A stretch of DNA of 40,404 nt from Clostridia bacterium (GTDB lineage: Bacteria > UBA6262 > WVXT01 > JAUXBS01), in assembly GCA_030618495.1 (NCBI GenBank), contig JAUXDE010000001.1, positions 1 through 40,404 on the forward strand, read 5' to 3'. Shown piece by piece: positions 40,265-40,404 of the stretch. Each line of letters starts with the position of its first letter. Positions within the stretch are counted from its first letter, which is position 1. Below the pieces are notes generated by a model. That model had not been told where the DNA came from. It worked only from the letters and a program-made list of their open reading frames with translations, and did no database searches. The translations under genes were made by a program, and so were the position numbers.

Positions 40265-40404
40265 TCAAGATTTCTTTTTTATTTTCTTTATACTGCAAGG
40301 GTAATCAAAAGTATTATCAGCCAGCCATCTATCAATACTATCAAGGCTGAATCGCACCAAATGCCCGCACTTAATAAACGGAATTGTGTCCTGGTGAATC
40401 CAGC
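40265..40404 (-). CDS. Excisionase-type helix-turn-helix protein, 5' end outside window
   Basis: The last 45 residues are visible: WIHQDTIPFIKCGHLVRFS, then LDSIDRWLADNTFDYP and a Lys-rich end. This is the C-terminal half of an HTH_17/AlpA-type winged helix, the usual partner of a tyrosine recombinase. It lies just upstream of the integrase fragment, with only 16 bases between its stop and that frame, which suggests an internal deletion of the integrase. Confidence 0.7.
   Translation of the reverse strand, partial: WIHQDTIPFIKCGHLVRFSLDSIDRWLADNTFDYPCSIKKIKKKS

Noticed and set aside
1-40404. CRISPR array or restriction-modification/toxin-antitoxin pair
   Set aside because: No regularly spaced repeats and no matching gene pairs were seen in any frame.

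Overview
The window (about 40.4 kb) looks like the chromosome of an uncultivated, anaerobic, diderm bacterium. A four-subunit pyruvate:ferredoxin oxidoreductase and a small 2[4Fe-4S] ferredoxin point to anaerobic metabolism. A TonB-dependent receptor, a PorV/PorQ-like barrel and several secreted barrel or TPR proteins point to an outer membrane. Nearly all genes lie on the minus strand; only a response regulator with its neighbour and an IS3 remnant are on the plus strand. Gene content and the frequent TTG/GTG starts would fit a candidate phylum such as Omnitrophica, Elusimicrobia or Firestonebacteria, but this is inference and no marker in the window settles it.

Layout by region. 1-2064: the 5' part of rimO, directly abutted by a REP-associated (HUH/Y1) transposase cassette bounded by perfect 27-bp inverted repeats, then a nested palindrome. 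2114-4809: an LsrF-like aldolase, a zinc dehydrogenase and truA. 4899-7287: an OmpR-type response regulator overlapping a secreted TPR/HEAT protein, convergent with a barrel-like protein. 7364-11089: a frameshifted small gene, a GAF-containing PilB/GspE ATPase, a two-helix K+ channel with RCK domain, and tRNA-Thr. 11217-18603: a tight minus-strand cluster and the most interesting part of the window. It holds a TPR/membrane protein, a 61-aa peptide, a radical SAM/SPASM enzyme overlapping it, a secreted protein, a LolD-like ATPase and FtsX-like permease, a ZnuA-like lipoprotein with a variant metal site, and an FAD oxidoreductase. It reads as an undescribed peptide-modification and metal-related export system. 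18781-23061: an AT-rich GT-C/TPR membrane protein and an accessory patch (DUF3943-like, GIY-YIG, a PAS gene between 22-bp direct repeats, a broken IS3). 23112-25756: an SPFH protein, a DEAD-box helicase and tRNA-Asn. 25794-28937: porGDAB with a consensus sigma70-type promoter. 28929-35143: a compact dnaX-recR-TonB receptor-membrane protein-P-loop-small protein-NTPase operon; dnaX carries two copies of a palindromic repeat read in different frames. 35193-40404: six more features of interest: tRNA-Ala, a PorV/CsgG-like protein, three tRNA-Ser and a tRNA-Arg with anticodon GCG, rplJL with an L10 leader and attenuator, a ferredoxin, and the remains of an integrated element whose integrase reads into tRNA-Ser(GCT).

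The housekeeping blocks (rimO, truA, dnaX-recR, rplJL, tRNAs) are interleaved with accessory operons. No CRISPR array, rRNA or origin was seen.
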